From Erigeron canadensis (taxonomy: Eukaryota; Streptophyta; Magnoliopsida; Asterales; Asteraceae): a DNA stretch of 64,000 bases. A model generated the notes under the pieces. The model saw only the letters and a program-made list of their open reading frames with translations. It had not been told where the DNA came from and made no database searches. Every line of letters begins with the position of its first letter. The first letter of the stretch is position 1. A program made the translations under genes and the position numbers. Below, one piece after another: positions 48,236-60,879 of this stretch. The stretch is taken from contig NC_057769.1 of assembly GCF_010389155.1 (NCBI RefSeq), forward strand, positions 682,001 to 746,000, in the 5' to 3' direction.

Positions 48236-50716
48236 CATGTTTTTTCCACACTAAAAGTGTTTCATGCCTATGTTACTATATATTTCAAAACCACCATTAA
48301 AACTCTAAGAAGTGACAATGGCACAGAATTTACTAATTCTGATCTTCAAAACTATTTTCAACTCAATGGAATTGTTTATCAAACCTCTTGTCCCTACACA
48401 CCTCAACAAAATGCTCGGGGTGAGAGGAAACACAAACATCTCCTGGAAGTGGCCAGGGCAATTCAAATTCAAGCAAATATTCCTTCACATTTTTGAGGTT
48501 ATTCTATCTTAGCTGCCACTTACCTCATAAACAGATTACCCAACACTGTTCTCAATTTTAAATCTCCTTATAAAATGCTATACAATGAAATTCCTGACCT
48601 CTCACACCTCAAAATCATTGGTTGTCAATGCTTTGCTTCTATTCATACCACTGATAAATTTGCTCCTAGATCGATCCCCTGTGCATTACTTGGTTATCCA
48701 CAAAATCAAAAGGGATATCTGTTATACAATTTAAATAGACACACTGTTTTTGTGAACATACATGTTGTTTTCCATGAAACAGAATTTCCTTTCAATAAAA
48801 CCAAAACCATTTCTTCCCCTTCACCACAAATTTCTCCTATCTTCTATCCACCCCCCAACATCTCTTCCCCTACTAATACTCAAGATACACTCAATCCAAT
48901 CTCTCTTTCTTCATCAACACACTCAAATCACATCTCACCTCTAAATTCTCCGTCTCATTCTATTCCTGATCCACCTACTGATCCACCTCCCTCATCTTTT
49001 GAATCAATACCTCATCTCAATCCTCAACCATCTAGACATTCTACCAGAACCAAACAAGTCTCTAGCAAGCTCAAAGACTTCTCTTATCAACTTCCTCCAT
49101 CTAATGTCCATTCTTTCACATCTAAATACTCCTTAAGTAATTACATCAATTACTCCAATCTCATTCCTTCTTCTCTTCACCTGATCAACTCCATTGATTC
49201 TAAAACTGAACCAACAACATACAATCAAGCTTCTAAGGATCCCAAATGGGTAGAGGCCATGACTACTGAAATAAATGCATTAGAGAAAAATAATACATGG
49301 ACCTTAGTGACCTTTCCCATTGGCAAACAACCCATTGGCTGCAAGTGGGTGTATAGAATCAAATACAATGCAGATGGCACTATAGAAAGGTTCAAAGCAA
49401 GGTTAGTTGCTCAGGGCTTTACTCAATTACCTGGAGTTGATTATAAGGAAACATTTGCCCCTGTGGCAAAAATGGTCACAGTTAGAACCCTACTTGTTGT
49501 TGCAGTCTCTAAAGATTTGTTAATTGAGCAACTGGATGTTAACAATGCATTCTTGCATGGTGATTTACCTGAGGAAGTTTATATGACCATTCCCAAAGGA
49601 TATCATCACACTCTGCCTTCTTCAACTGTCTGCAAACTCAATAAGTCCTTATATGGACTTAAACAGGCCAACAGACAATGGTTCGTTAAACTCACTAATT
49701 TTCTTACCTCCCTTGGATTTATCCAAAGCTATGCAGACACGTCTCTTTTTACTTTCAAATCCAATTTGGATTTTTTGGCACTTTTGGTTTATGTTGATGA
49801 CATCCTCATATGTGGCACATCCCAAACTCTACTTGATTCTGTCAAAACCCAATTACATACAAAGTTCAGTATTAAAACCCTTGGTCCTCTACATTACTAT
49901 CTGGGCATTGAGTTTTTTCAGAAACCAAGCTGGTATGGCCATGAGCCAAAGAAAATATGCCCTAGACCTCATTGAAACTGCTCAACTTCAAGACTCCAAA
50001 CGAGCAGCCACCCCACTTGATCCAAATTTAAAACTCATTCCCACCACTGGAACCCCACTCCCAAATTCCACCCTATACAGAACACTAGCTGGAAAACTCA
50101 TATACCTCACTATCACCAGGCCAGATATTGCTTTTGCAGCCCAACATCTGAGTCAATTCTCTCACTTTCCTACTGAAGTCCATATGAAAGCTCTTCACAG
50201 GGTCATCAGATACATCAAACTCAACCCAGGACAAGGACTTTTCTTTTCCAGCATGTCAAATGTCAAAAAGATCAGTTTCTGGCTATGCAATATTTTTGGG
50301 CAGTAGTTTAATTTCTTGGCAATCAAAGAAACATGTGGTTTCCAGATCATCTACAGAGGCAGAATACAGATATTTACCTGATAGCACTTGTGAGGTCACC
50401 TGGTTGACTTGTTTATTGAAGGATCTCACAATCACTATCCCCACACCAATTGTCATGTTTTGTGACAATACCTCCACCATTGCTCTTGCCTCCAATCCAG
50501 TTCAACATCACAGAACCAAGCATATAGAGCTTGATTGCCACTTTGTCAGAGAAAAGATCAAATCTGGTCATATCAGTCCACAATATATATCTACAAAAGC
50601 TCAAGTTGCTGATATTTTGACCAAAGGTCTTTCTAAATCTCTCCATTATAATTGCTTATCCAAGTTGAGTTGTTACAATCCTTACAACCTCTCAACTTGC
50701 GAGGGGTATGAAGATA
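48236..50716 (+). pseudogene. Copia pol: integrase, reverse transcriptase, RNase H (broken)
   Basis: The integrase core C-terminal part includes LRSDNGTEFTN and CPYTPQQNA. A Ser/Pro-rich linker follows, then RT with WVYRIKYNADGTIERFKARL, DVNNAFLHGDL, SLYGLKQA and the catalytic LLVYVDDILI. RNase H follows with SRSSTEAEYR and the tail DNTSTIALASNPVQHHRTKH and ADILTKGLSK. Defects are a TGA at 48494-48496 in place of a tryptophan (HF*GYSIL), a frameshift in the T run near 49911-49919 after YYLGIEF, and a deletion with frameshift at about 50255-50268. Gag, protease and the N-terminal integrase are missing. An intact relative would copy its RNA and insert into nuclear DNA. This copy cannot. Confidence 0.93.
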
Positions 50717-50998
50717 TAAATAGAACGAACACAACAGAGATATCAGAATCAAAGATTAATACTTACAGGAATACAAGACAAAGCATGAAGAAAAAAGCTT
50801 ATACAAAGTTGTCTTCAATATTGCAATAAAATGTAATTAAGTGTATGTAAATTTAGATAGTTGAGGGACCATTCGTGTAACTTCTGTAACAGAATAGTTG
50901 AGAGGCGGTTAATTTGTTTTTAAATATGTATTTTGAAGATCATTTTTTGAATTAAGAAAATGAATATAGTTTTTCCCTCTAATTTCTCTCCTCTCTCG
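50700..50998 (+). mobile_element. probable Copia 3' purine tract and partial 3' LTR
   Basis: Just after the pol frame, TGCGAGGGGTATGAAGAT gives a weak purine tract and possible TG start of an LTR. The following segment has the poly-pyrimidine end (TTTCCCTCTAATTTCTCTCC) common at Copia LTR ends. There is no upstream LTR to compare with, so this is inferred. Confidence 0.45.
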
Positions 50999-51269
50999 TT
51001 TTCTCTTAAATAAAATATGTAAATGTCATGAGTTCGAATTTGTTCTAACTCGTTAGTTTAAGATGTTGAGTCTAGGACCGAGCTAAGCTTTGGTCTTTTG
51101 GGTGCCAATTACCACATGATCATCATTTCTTTATCTATACTATATTATAAAATAATTTTTTTTTTAACTTTTAATATTGAACTTAAAGTTTTAATATTGA
51201 TTTTAACTTTCAATAATGTATACATTCTAATGCATGATGTACCATACATCATAGTCACATTACAACAAT

Positions 51270-51425
51270 AATTTTAACTACTCACCGCCACCATCGCCAC
51301 CACCATCAATTTCCGCCGTCACCACCACTGCTACTGTCACTCGCCGCCACCACCTGTCACCGTCACCACTGCCTCCGCCATTACATCACCACCACCGCCG
51401 CCACCTCTATCATTACCGCAACGCA
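51270..51425. repeat. CCACC/CCGCC-rich low-complexity tract
   Basis: Imperfect trinucleotide repeats of CAC, CCG and ACC. A shorter similar patch occurs at 47700-47740. It has no long open frame. Confidence 0.75.
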
Positions 51426-51711
51426 TGGATACTTTTCTTTTATCAATCTAAATTTCTAATCTTTCCAACCGATTATATATCAATATTAATCAGCCATACA
51501 TCACAAAAAGTAGTATAATATTATTTTTATATGACGATGGCATGACAACCTTTTCAAGTATGCTTAATACGACCATACCTAATACCTAATAGTATTATAC
51601 CGAAAATATTTATAATTCAAAATGAATTTTGATAATAATAATCATATGACTTTTTATTATAAATCATTATACAAGTCAGATGGTGCTATATAAGTAAAAA
51701 ACTATACTGGG

Positions 51712-51945
51712 TAAACCTCAGTGGTCATGGGTGTTTCACTAAACTTGCTATGTGGGGCCCTAGGGGAGTTTACTCCAAGGTCTCGAGTTCAAGCCTTGGT
51801 AGGTTCTCCTCAACGGTATTTTCCAATTAAGGAGGTGGTATGGTGAGAAAGGCTATTTAAGATCCGCTTAGTGCGGGAACCTTTCGTTGTGCGATTAACA
51901 CACATCATACGTGTCTGAGATAAAATTCACTGTCAAAACAGAAAA
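51712..51945 (+). mobile_element. tRNA-derived SINE, family 3
   Basis: A-box-like CTCAGTGGTCATGGG is followed by B box GAGTTCAAGCC (51785-51795). The body runs AAGATCCGCTTAGTGCGGGA and ends GTCAAAACAGAAAA. The sequence differs from families 1 and 2 outside the promoter boxes. Confidence 0.6.
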
Positions 51946-52032
51946 CTTATTTTAAAAGTACCATTATAATACTTTAATTTTTTTCTAATTTTACACCACT
52001 TTAAAAGTGCTTGATTTCCACACCATATATAT

Positions 52033-52503
52033 ATATAGAAAAGTTATTTTGAGAATTTTTTTTTTTCGAGAACCTTTGAGAACTTTCAAATCAAGCCCAA
52101 CCGATAATTATTCTTTACATGAAAATTGTTTTTTGATTATTTCTAGAATAACTTACGTATAATTTTGAAGTTTATAATTGTGTGAGACATGGATTATCAT
52201 CCGTTATACAATTATGTGGAAATTTGGATTCTTGATCACATGTGCACGAATATTGCTATGATTATACGTGATCGACTTGCATATATGTGATCATAGCAAT
52301 ATTCGTGCACATGTGATCAAAAATCTAAATCTCCACATAATTGTATAACGGATGATAATCCATGCTCCACACAATTATAAACTTCAAAATTACACGTAAA
52401 TTATTCAGAAAACAATAAAAAAACAATTTTCATATAAAAAATAATTATCATTTGGGCTTCATGATTCTCGTAAAATTTTTTTTCCCAAAATAACTTTATA
52501 TAT
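52033..52503. mobile_element. foldback MITE, about 470 bp
   Basis: Almost the whole element is a palindrome centred near 52267. ATTGTATAACGGATGATAAT pairs with ATTATCATCCGTTATACAAT, TGATCACATGTGCACGAATA pairs with its inverse, and the ends GAAAAGTTATTTTGAG pair with AAAATAACTTTAT. The flanks are TA-rich, so no target duplication can be defined. Confidence 0.78.
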
Positions 52504-52509
52504 ATATAA

Positions 52510-54021
52510 TTTTGTGTAATAAACAAAGTGTGCCTGGTTCAAACAATACAAAGATCCTCCCCAAGTCAACAAGATCCATTTTTCCTGTTCCAATGTCTCC
52601 TTTTTGAACTGGTGACCGAGGTAATATTCCCCATGTCTTTCCTGTATTTAAATTTGAAGTAAATTTAATATCTTTTTTATGGTTTCCGTGGATCAAAATA
52701 TGTTTATGTTTGTGGGTTATGTTCTTTGTTGCGGAAAGTTTAAATTTTTAATATGTGCATTTTTGTTTCTGAGATAAATTCAGTAACTTTTTGAGGATTT
52801 GTAGATCAAAATATGTGTATTTTTGTGGGTTTTGTTCTTTTTTGTATAAAGATTATTGGGTTTATGTAATTGAAGTATATTAACCACCATTAGGATGACA
52901 TAGTTAGATGTGTACTTGCAAGAGTTTGATAGGCATAAAGTGTGGATTTTTTTTTATATTTTTTATGTGTGTTGAACTGGGTTTTTGTAATGGGTTTTAT
53001 GTTTTGAATATCTGGAAATTATGGTTTGTGAAATGTTATACGAAGATATGATGATATATGCATAGCAAAAGCTTTAAGGTTGGTGAAAAATATACTAATA
53101 CAAGTGTCGGTGACTTGATGCCTAATTTTGTTACCATCTCTAATTAAAAGTAATTTCTTCTTCATTTTCTGCAATACTGTAAAGTTTTATGAAGTTTTTA
53201 TGGTAATTATTTAGATTATATCAGGATTAAAACCTAAAAGTTGAAAGTGAAAAACGTTAAAGAGAAATGATTGACGGGCCATGACTTAATCGTTGAGTTA
53301 GATTAGGTCGGCCTATATTTAGTATATTATGTTTTAGGCCTATGTATCAATACTGAAGTTTAAATTTATTAGTTTGATAGCGCGTGTTTAAATTTTTTCT
53401 ATCAAATGATATTGATACCTTAGTTAGTCGGTTAGTTTTTAGAACCGTGTCTTCTCAACATCTAAGATTCTTTGAATTCGCTATAGTTGGATTGATGAAA
53501 GTAGTGCTTTAGGGGATGTTTGGATATGTCTTTCAGCTAAGTTTTGGGGTAAAATGACCATGATTATGATTATGTTATATTGTGTCGGGGTAAATATCTC
53601 AATTATGGTAATAAAATTGATTATTAATTTCTGATTACTTGGTTCCAATCAATGGTACAGAGGGGAATGCTGGTCAATCTCTCGAGTTTCTAACTTTGTA
53701 GCATCTGAGCAGTCCTTGGATATTGTAATGGAATTAACTGTAAAACTAATAGAGTTTCTAGTGTTACTCTTTTGATCTTGACCTGTTTTGAGTTTTGAAC
53801 TATTACCCATACCCACCCGTTCGCTTACACTTATTATGGCTTTTTATTTTCATGTTGTTTCAGTTTACAATTCTACATATTTGATCAATCAAACCGTACC
53901 CCCCAATCTTTAGTTTGGTACTTATGAGAAGGTGATTTTGGTGTTTCGATGCTATTTTACTTTCTGAATTCTAGCATGTATTATTCTGACTTTATTATAG
54001 CTTTCGTTTTATGTCTTTCAG
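52510..54021 (+). promoter_or_regulatory. TGA gene upstream region, possible 5' UTR exon and intron
   Basis: No coding region is recognised. The coding ATG at 54022 lies directly after a splice acceptor (ATGTCTTTCAG), so an upstream exon must exist. A candidate is the G/C-richer stretch near 52540-52635. Its start and donor are not fixed. Confidence 0.4.
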
Positions 54022-57000
54022 ATGTTAAACGGACAAAATAGATCTCAATTAAATCATGTTTCCAATGCTGGTGGTAACCATGAGGCCTGGTTAGAATCTA
54101 ATATCGTGGATGGAAGTCCACATACCGATACTTCCAATGAGATGGATCCCGATGACAGGATTCAAAATGTAAACAAGAAGTGTGTGTGTATATATATATG
54201 CATATATGTATTGAATCTTTAGTAGTCACTTTATTCTGATTTTAGATGTTTTTTTTCTTATCATGTTTGCAGTATGATATGGATCCATCCAATCCTTTTC
54301 TGGCTTCTGGTTCTAGTGACAAACAAAAAGAAAAATTCCCAGAGCAAAAGGTAACCTCAATGCAAGCAGGCCAAGTTTTGCTGTTGTTGACTGTATTCTA
54401 TTACCTTTTCTCATCATTGTTTTTGTATTAATTCTGTAGACGTTACGACGGCTGGCTCAGAATCGTGAGGCAGCTAGAAAGAGCCGGTTGAGGAAAAAGG
54501 TAATGTTGAAATTCACAAGGAATCGTCTAATGCACTTTAAACTGGATATGGCAATTCCGACCTATATATTCGTGAAAGATTTGATTTTAGGCTATTTATA
54601 TCTCTAAGGGGTCTGTAGATTTCATATGGTTTTACCTCTTTAACCTCTCACCTAACTCGCTGAACCTCCCATTTTCCCATCTCCACTAAAAAGTATGAGT
54701 TTCAGTAGCTACATAGGTTGAGCTACACTGAAGTCAGAATATGGACATGCTTACCTTAGAAAAGCTAATTAATGAAGCTTTTCTCTTGATTAAAGATGTC
54801 ATTATTGTCAATACCTTGTAAAATCCTATATCTGCTGGTGAGTATTGGCCTAGTAGTTAGTCACCAACCTTGTCAGCTGGTTGGGCCAAAGGTGTTGAAG
54901 ACCACCAATTACCAAAGGAGATGTATGTAGAAGATAAAGGACACATTAAAATTAAACTTAAATGTTTTTTTTATCTTACTTTATTGTGTAGGCGTACGTG
55001 CAACAGTTAGAGAATAGTAGAATTAAGCTCAACCAACTAGAGCAGGAGGTGCAGCGAGCTCGAAAGCAGGTTTGCGTTACAACAAATCTGTAAAGTTTGC
55101 TTTTTTGACTTCCGTCTGTGGATATGAACTTGCTATTTTATTTTTGTAGGGTGTTGTAATTTCAAATGCAGGAGACCAGTCTCAGCCAAATGGGGGGAAC
55201 GGTACGTAACACATAGATAACTTGTTATTCTTTAATCTAAAAACATAAACTTGAAAATCGGTCTTTCTTAGATGGCCTGTTTACTACTGGACGAGACCGA
55301 ATGGAAGATAACTGGTTCTGGTCTGGTCCAGGTTCTGTGCTTTCATTTGTCGTTTTGGTCCAAGTTTGCAGCCCTAAGATGGAGACACACTATTTGGTAA
55401 ATCTTAACATCATTCTTACCTACTTACCTGTGGACATCGTCAATTTGTCAACACATTAATCAGCTTATGTAAATCAACATGTTATTCATAAAATTATAAT
55501 ATAATTACACCAAGGAATTCATTATTTTATTGGAATTTCAGTTTTGGCCCTTATGACTAATTTGTTGCATTCTTAAAATTTTACTCAAAAAACTCCGTTA
55601 GTTAGAACTTTAAAGAATGACACTTGTCACACAAACAGCAGTCATAATAGTCTTTGGCATATCATATTTAAATTAACTTTAGAAATTTATTTGAAGTTTT
55701 CACTTCCATACACGAGCATGATATAGAAACACGAAAATAATTGCTTACACATATACATGTGCAAGAAACACAATATAGTTATGAGACAATGGAGCATATT
55801 AAGGCTAACATTTGATCTTTGAATAAGGGTCTAAAGTGTGATACAATTTTTATATAAGTACCAAAAGGTCATATGCTATTATATACTGCATCCCCTCTTC
55901 CCCACTCACACCCACACACACATGCTATTGTGTCAATGAATTGATCATATTACATAATGTTTGGATGCAATAATTTCTAGAACAGCAAACCAAAAGCTAA
56001 AGTTACAGTAAGAATATAAATTTATGTATAATGTTTGTTATTGACCTATACATAATCTTAACCTATTGGTTGTTTGATTGGTTTTTCTACAGGCTCCTTG
56101 ACATTTGTAGCAGAGTATTCCCGTTGGCTAGAAGAGCAAAGCAAACTTATAAGTGAGCTAAGATTAGCGGTTACTTCACATAAAAGTGACAGTGAGCTTC
56201 GTACTTTAGTGGAAAATGCAATCTCACATTTCAACAACATTTTTAGGCTAAAAAAAACTGCAGCCAAGGCTGATGTCTTCCATATCATTTATGGAATGTG
56301 GACATCACCTGCAGAACGGTGTTTTCTTTGGATTGGTGGCTTCCGTTCATCTGAACTACTCAAGGCAAGCAAATGGCTCAATTCTACACATTATTTTGCC
56401 ACATCTGCACAAAGTGTGTAGAACCATTTTAGATCTCCCTCCTTAAAAAAGTGGAGACATCTGTTCGAAAATTCACAGTTTAAAGTGTGGACAATTTGCA
56501 GTCAATCATCTAGGCACTTTTTAGTAGAGTATGTAACTGGCTAAGATGGGCTGCTTTCAACAACACCAGAGTAAAATTTTTTGTGTTGGTTGAAAGGGGT
56601 TGGGTCGGACTGCCAACACTTTCTTGTCCCTTTCATTACTTGTAAATAATCATATTGAACATGATTTGTTGATTACAGAAACTTTTTGTTAAGAAGTGGT
56701 AGTGGTACGATTTCTGTAAACTAAACATGGTAGTGCATTGTAAGAGTTGTAACTACGTATTGGAGGGTTTTGACCCTTTTCGTTTTTAACTATTTTTTCA
56801 CATTTTATCATTTACGTGAAGTGACCATTTTCATGTAAAATTTAGATAAGTCACTACCTTTACATAAAAGTGTGGGAAAATTGATTAGAACTCCAAACAT
56901 GGTGGAACTATATAATTCTATTGTAATATGCCTCCTTCTCTGCTTTCTCTGATGTTTCTGAACCAATATATGTGGTTGCAGCTTCTAGTGAGTCACTTGG

Positions 57001-57230
57001 AGCCACTAACGGAGCAGCAGTTGGCAAGCATTGATCATTTACAGCAGACGTCGCTGCAAGCAGAAGAAGCTCTATCACAAGGAATGGATGCATTGCAGCA
57101 ATCACTAGCAGCAACGTTGGCCAGTGATGCACCCGTTGTCCCAGCAGGGTCATCGGGTATGGTAAATTACATGGGTCAAATGGCAATGGCCATGGGGAAG
57201 TTGGGTACACTTGAAACTTTTCTTCGCCAG
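54022..57230 (+). CDS. TGA-type bZIP transcription factor (7 coding exons seen, 3' incomplete)
   Basis: Exons are 54022-54168, 54273-54350, 54440-54499, 54992-55069, 55150-55201, 56093-56364 and 56982-57230. Phases join exactly, giving 312 codons. The basic region TLRRLAQNREAARKSRLRKK (residues 76-95) carries the NxxAAxxSR contact pattern and is followed by the zipper AYVQQLENSRIKL. A DOG1 domain begins near residue 140 (YSRWLEEQSKLISELR, SPAERCFLWIGGFRSSELLK), and NYMGQMAMAMGKLGTLE is the TGA signature. TGA factors bind TGACG motifs in the nucleus and act with NPR1 in salicylate responses. Sequence is closest to the TGA2/TGA6 group as far as I can judge. Intron 6 uses a GC donor (AAG|GCAAGC). 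The last exon, normally about 45-50 residues ending the DOG1 region, is not found before the gap at 57335. The ATG sits at the first base of its exon, so an upstream coding exon is possible. Confidence 0.92.
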
Positions 57231-57334
57231 GTAATCCTCTTTACGGTACTTTGGTTATTAGCTGCTGAGCCAGCACAGTGGTACCCTGTCTTTTAAAGAT
57301 CAAAAAGTGTTACAAAACTATGTGCCAAATCAAA

Positions 57335-57434
57335 NNNNNNNNNNNNNNNNNNNNNNNNNNNNNNNNNNNNNNNNNNNNNNNNNNNNNNNNNNNNNNNNNN
57401 NNNNNNNNNNNNNNNNNNNNNNNNNNNNNNNNNN
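57335..57434. other. assembly gap (100 N)
   Basis: Exactly 100 N, a common placeholder for a gap of unknown size. It falls in the last TGA intron. The sequence to its right is retrotransposon, with no TGA exon. Confidence 0.98.
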
Positions 57435-57559
57435 AAATCAAGCCTGGAGGCTTGCAAAACCCGGTTCCTTCCATTCCTTGAAATGAATACCAACAACATC
57501 AACAATTTTTAGCTTAAACTGTTTCTTCCATTCTTTGTTGCCTTTTTACTTTTGGCATC

Positions 57560-60500
57560 AACAAGATCTTTCAAGTACTTCTCACGCTGATGCTCGCGAT
57601 CATAAGCCTTCTTGCTCTTAGTTCATCAATGTCAATCCTTTCTAGTTCCTCTTGTTTTGAGAGATCTGAGATGCTTTTTCTTCTAGAAATCTTGTAAGTC
57701 TGAACAATTGAGAAGGAATGGCCAGATAATCGATTCATTTGTCCTGAAGCCTCCTTCATTGATTCGGTGTAATGGTGGTGTTTTGAATGCGAGGATGATT
57801 GAGGTGATGAGCGAGTTGGTATAGGTTCAAATGGCTTAAGGAAGGATTTGGTTGAGGGACAGATGGATAGGTATCATAGCTAGGAGGGGGAAGATCATCA
57901 TTATCAGAAGAATCGTCATCATCATTTGGATCAATATCGTTGCCACCAATGTCAAATACATCAAATTCATCATTATCTTTTGCATCTTCAACAATTACCA
58001 ATGAGTCAGATTAAACCCCTGAGATTGAGCATCATCTCTTAAGTCCACATCTTCTACGACTTCGTGTCATTCCTTGCTTGATTCTCAGTGGTTTCTATGT
58101 TCAATTCCTTGTTATCACAACATCATCATTTCCAGCTTCATCGTTGGCCACATTTTCATTGACATCTTGTTGAGCATCATGAGATCTCGTGTCTGTGCTT
58201 CATCTCCAGCATCTACATTGTCGCTAACAACTTCAGTGGTAGCACTTGCTCTGACTTCAGTCGTCTCAGTATCTCTGTTCTCCTCTTGTGTTGATCCTGA
58301 TCATCAGGACCATCACGTTTGCAATGGACGACTGCAGCTGGTTACAAGATTCTTCTAAGTCCGCAATTCTCTTTAAAGCTGCTTCAAATTGTGCATTATG
58401 AAGAAATGTTGCTGTTCGGCTTCTCGTTTTTGAAGTAGTAGCTGATGTTGATGATCAAATCGAGCTGGAGAATTGCAAGAATGGCTTTGTCAAAGGTATC
58501 GGTTGATTGTCTAGAGAGGGAGAGCTGCATATAAGTCACCATATAAGGAATGACTTTGGAGCGAAGTGATGACTCATGATGTGGAGTTGAATGATGAGGG
58601 TATGTTATGATGTGAGGATGAGACGGAAGGTGAAGAGTGTGGTAGTGATGTTGAGGATTTGTTGAGGAAGAAGTCCAGCACCTTCTAGATCCATAAAGGT
58701 TTGTCTTTCTTATGGATTTGCTCTTAGTCTGATGCCTTCAGGATTAGGAGGAGGACTATCACTTGATGATGATGAGGGGGATGTGATGGTGCTTTACCTT
58801 TGTCAACAGGTGGACGGAGCACTGCGGTGGTGGCGGTTGAGTTGAATGGACAGGAACGACCGACATGGATGTCGTTTGCACACATGTAGGCTCCGTTGGG
58901 TTTACAGTGTGGCCTGAATGGTGTTGGCCACCAGGACTTCCAATGATTTATGAAGCAAATGCTCTACATTGGGTTTCAGAAACTTATTGGCTCAACACAA
59001 GTGTCAAGCGCAATGTTCCGGATGGTGGGACTACCGGGTTTTCCAAGATCGCCCGTTATGCTGGGGATTGCATCCTCAGCGCTTGTCATGATAACATAAG
59101 TAGGACTTCAGACACTCCTTGAGAAGGTGGAATCACGACTCTCGGTCTGTTGATGCAAATCAAAGGATGTGTGTGTGCTCAGACAATGTGACCTGGAGAT
59201 CTAGACTCAATTGTGTGAGGAATGAAAGTGGGAGAGAGGCAAGAGTCTCCGCTGCTTCAATATCGACATCCTCCGAGCGAGGAATTGATAGTGGACGTGG
59301 TTGGTGCCTGTGCAGAAATGAAACTGGATCCCGTAAAGAGAATCCAGAGTGGCGAGAAGGTGAATCATGCGAGGGTGGGGAGTCCTCGGTTCTATCCTAG
59401 TGGTGGCATCACGACTAGTTGTTTCAACTATCAGAGGGCCATCGTTTTCTTTTTGCCCTATACTTAGCCCAGACCTCACATCTTCTCCATTTTGTTTTCA
59501 ACCCCTCCCTCAGGACCACCTTGTCTCTCCGGAATATCAAACACAACGTCATCAAAGGATTATAATCTTGAGTATCATCATGACATGTGGAAGGAACAAT
59601 TTCGGGAACATCCTCAGAATTGGATTAAGAGGAGTTTTGACCCTTAAGTGATTTTAGGAATGGAGGGCGAGCAACAGATGATTATGAGGATGAAGAAGAT
59701 GGAGTTAGAGGAGAAGGAGAGCAGTGAAGGAAGCAGAACGAGATCTTGATTTTGATTTTGTTTAGATTTTGATCGGTGGTGAGTTTATGCTTCTTTGTTG
59801 AGGCTCAGTTGATTCTGGAATGTCGGTGGAAGAGATGGAGCGGAAGTGCCAGGTGCCGAAACATCAACAAACCCCTCTTTTCTTTTTCTTGACATACGAC
59901 CCTCACGAGGCGACCTATGGGGGCTTGGGGAAGGCACAACTCGGTGTTGAGCGGCCATAAGCCCTTCTAAATACACTCTATAGATCCTAAGGTCAGGATC
60001 ATCTAGGGGCACCCGGCTAAGAAGAGATTCAGGAATTTGCATGAAAGGAAGATGAGAAAGGCGATCGTTTGCATAAACAGATCGGAAGCTTGATATTACA
60101 ATGCGTGGAGAAGCGGGGAATCTTTGAATGTTGTGATTGTGGTGATGAAATGCTGCAAGATAACAGTTAAGAAACGAAAAGCTATATACTTTTTGATAGC
60201 AGTAAACTTCCCATTTACTTGAAGACGGAGATGATCAAAGGCCGGCAACAAAATCAATGTGGAGATCATATGCAATGCCAAAAATATGTAATGGTGGCTT
60301 TTGTGAAGTCGTCTTGCCCTTTCTTGAAGGAGAGAAGCATTGTTGATGATGTGAACATAAAGTGTGCCACAGGGGATGAAAATTCTTCTTCTTTACGTCT
60401 TTAAGAGCTTTGATGTTGCCATCATATCCCAAGTCCTGGACTCGATGCAGGATTTCAATCAAAGGGGGAAGTTCGATGAAGTCATTGAAGCCTTCCCTTG

Positions 60501-60848
60501 AGTCAGCAGTAGGGAACTGAAGAATTTGTCTGAACTCTTCAAGGTTGAAGGTGAACTCTTGTCGGCCACCATTAGTTGTGAGCAGTGAGAATTTAAAGAA
60601 TGGTACAGCTCTGCCTCGTCTAGGAACAAATTGAATCGTGGCCATAATTCAAATAGTAGTTGTTCTTCGATTCCAGAAGCAGTGATGGTGAAGACACGAT
60701 GTAATGGATGATGTGTGATCATTACTGGGATGATACCATGTTGACAGGAGAATGGTATCATCAGCTGTAGATTGTTCGGCATATGTACGGTGGCACCATC
60801 AACGAGGAAATCCATTATGCGATTAACAAGTATGCGAAAAGGAAACAT
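57560..60848 (-). pseudogene. decayed extra ORF downstream of Copia pol
   Basis: The minus-strand ATG at 60848 opens MFPFRILVNRIMDFLVDGA. After a frameshift near 60645 the reading continues RRGRAVPFFKF, FNLEEFRQILQFP, PLWHTLCSHHQQCFS and KPPLHIFGIAYDLHIDF. It shifts again near 60235 to LQVNGKFTAIKKYIAF and RFLTVILQHF, and later reads MQIPESLLSRVPLDDPDLRI and a basic RMSRKRKEG tail at 60042-59785. Acidic and Pro-rich segments (DPNDDDDSSDNDDLPPPS) near 57960-57860 and a charged helix-like part at 57759-57571 complete the pattern. I recognise this as resembling a protein of unknown function annotated beside Copia pol in Asteraceae genomes. It is not gag, as no zinc knuckle is seen. Several shifts and stops make it non-functional. 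Identification is from memory of the family pattern, not from a search. Confidence 0.6.
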
Positions 60849-60879
60849 TGTTTCCAGGTTAATTTATTTCAAAAAGTTT

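Noticed and set aside
54838..54960. SINE in TGA intron 3
   Set aside because: GGCCTAGTAGTTAGTCACC looks A-box-like, but the B box is too degenerate and no other copy is seen in the window.
58074..59651. Several plus-strand frames (for example 58865-59122, 59119-59400)
   Set aside because: They overlap the decayed minus-strand extra ORF of the Copia relic, have no recognised motifs and appear to be antisense shadows.
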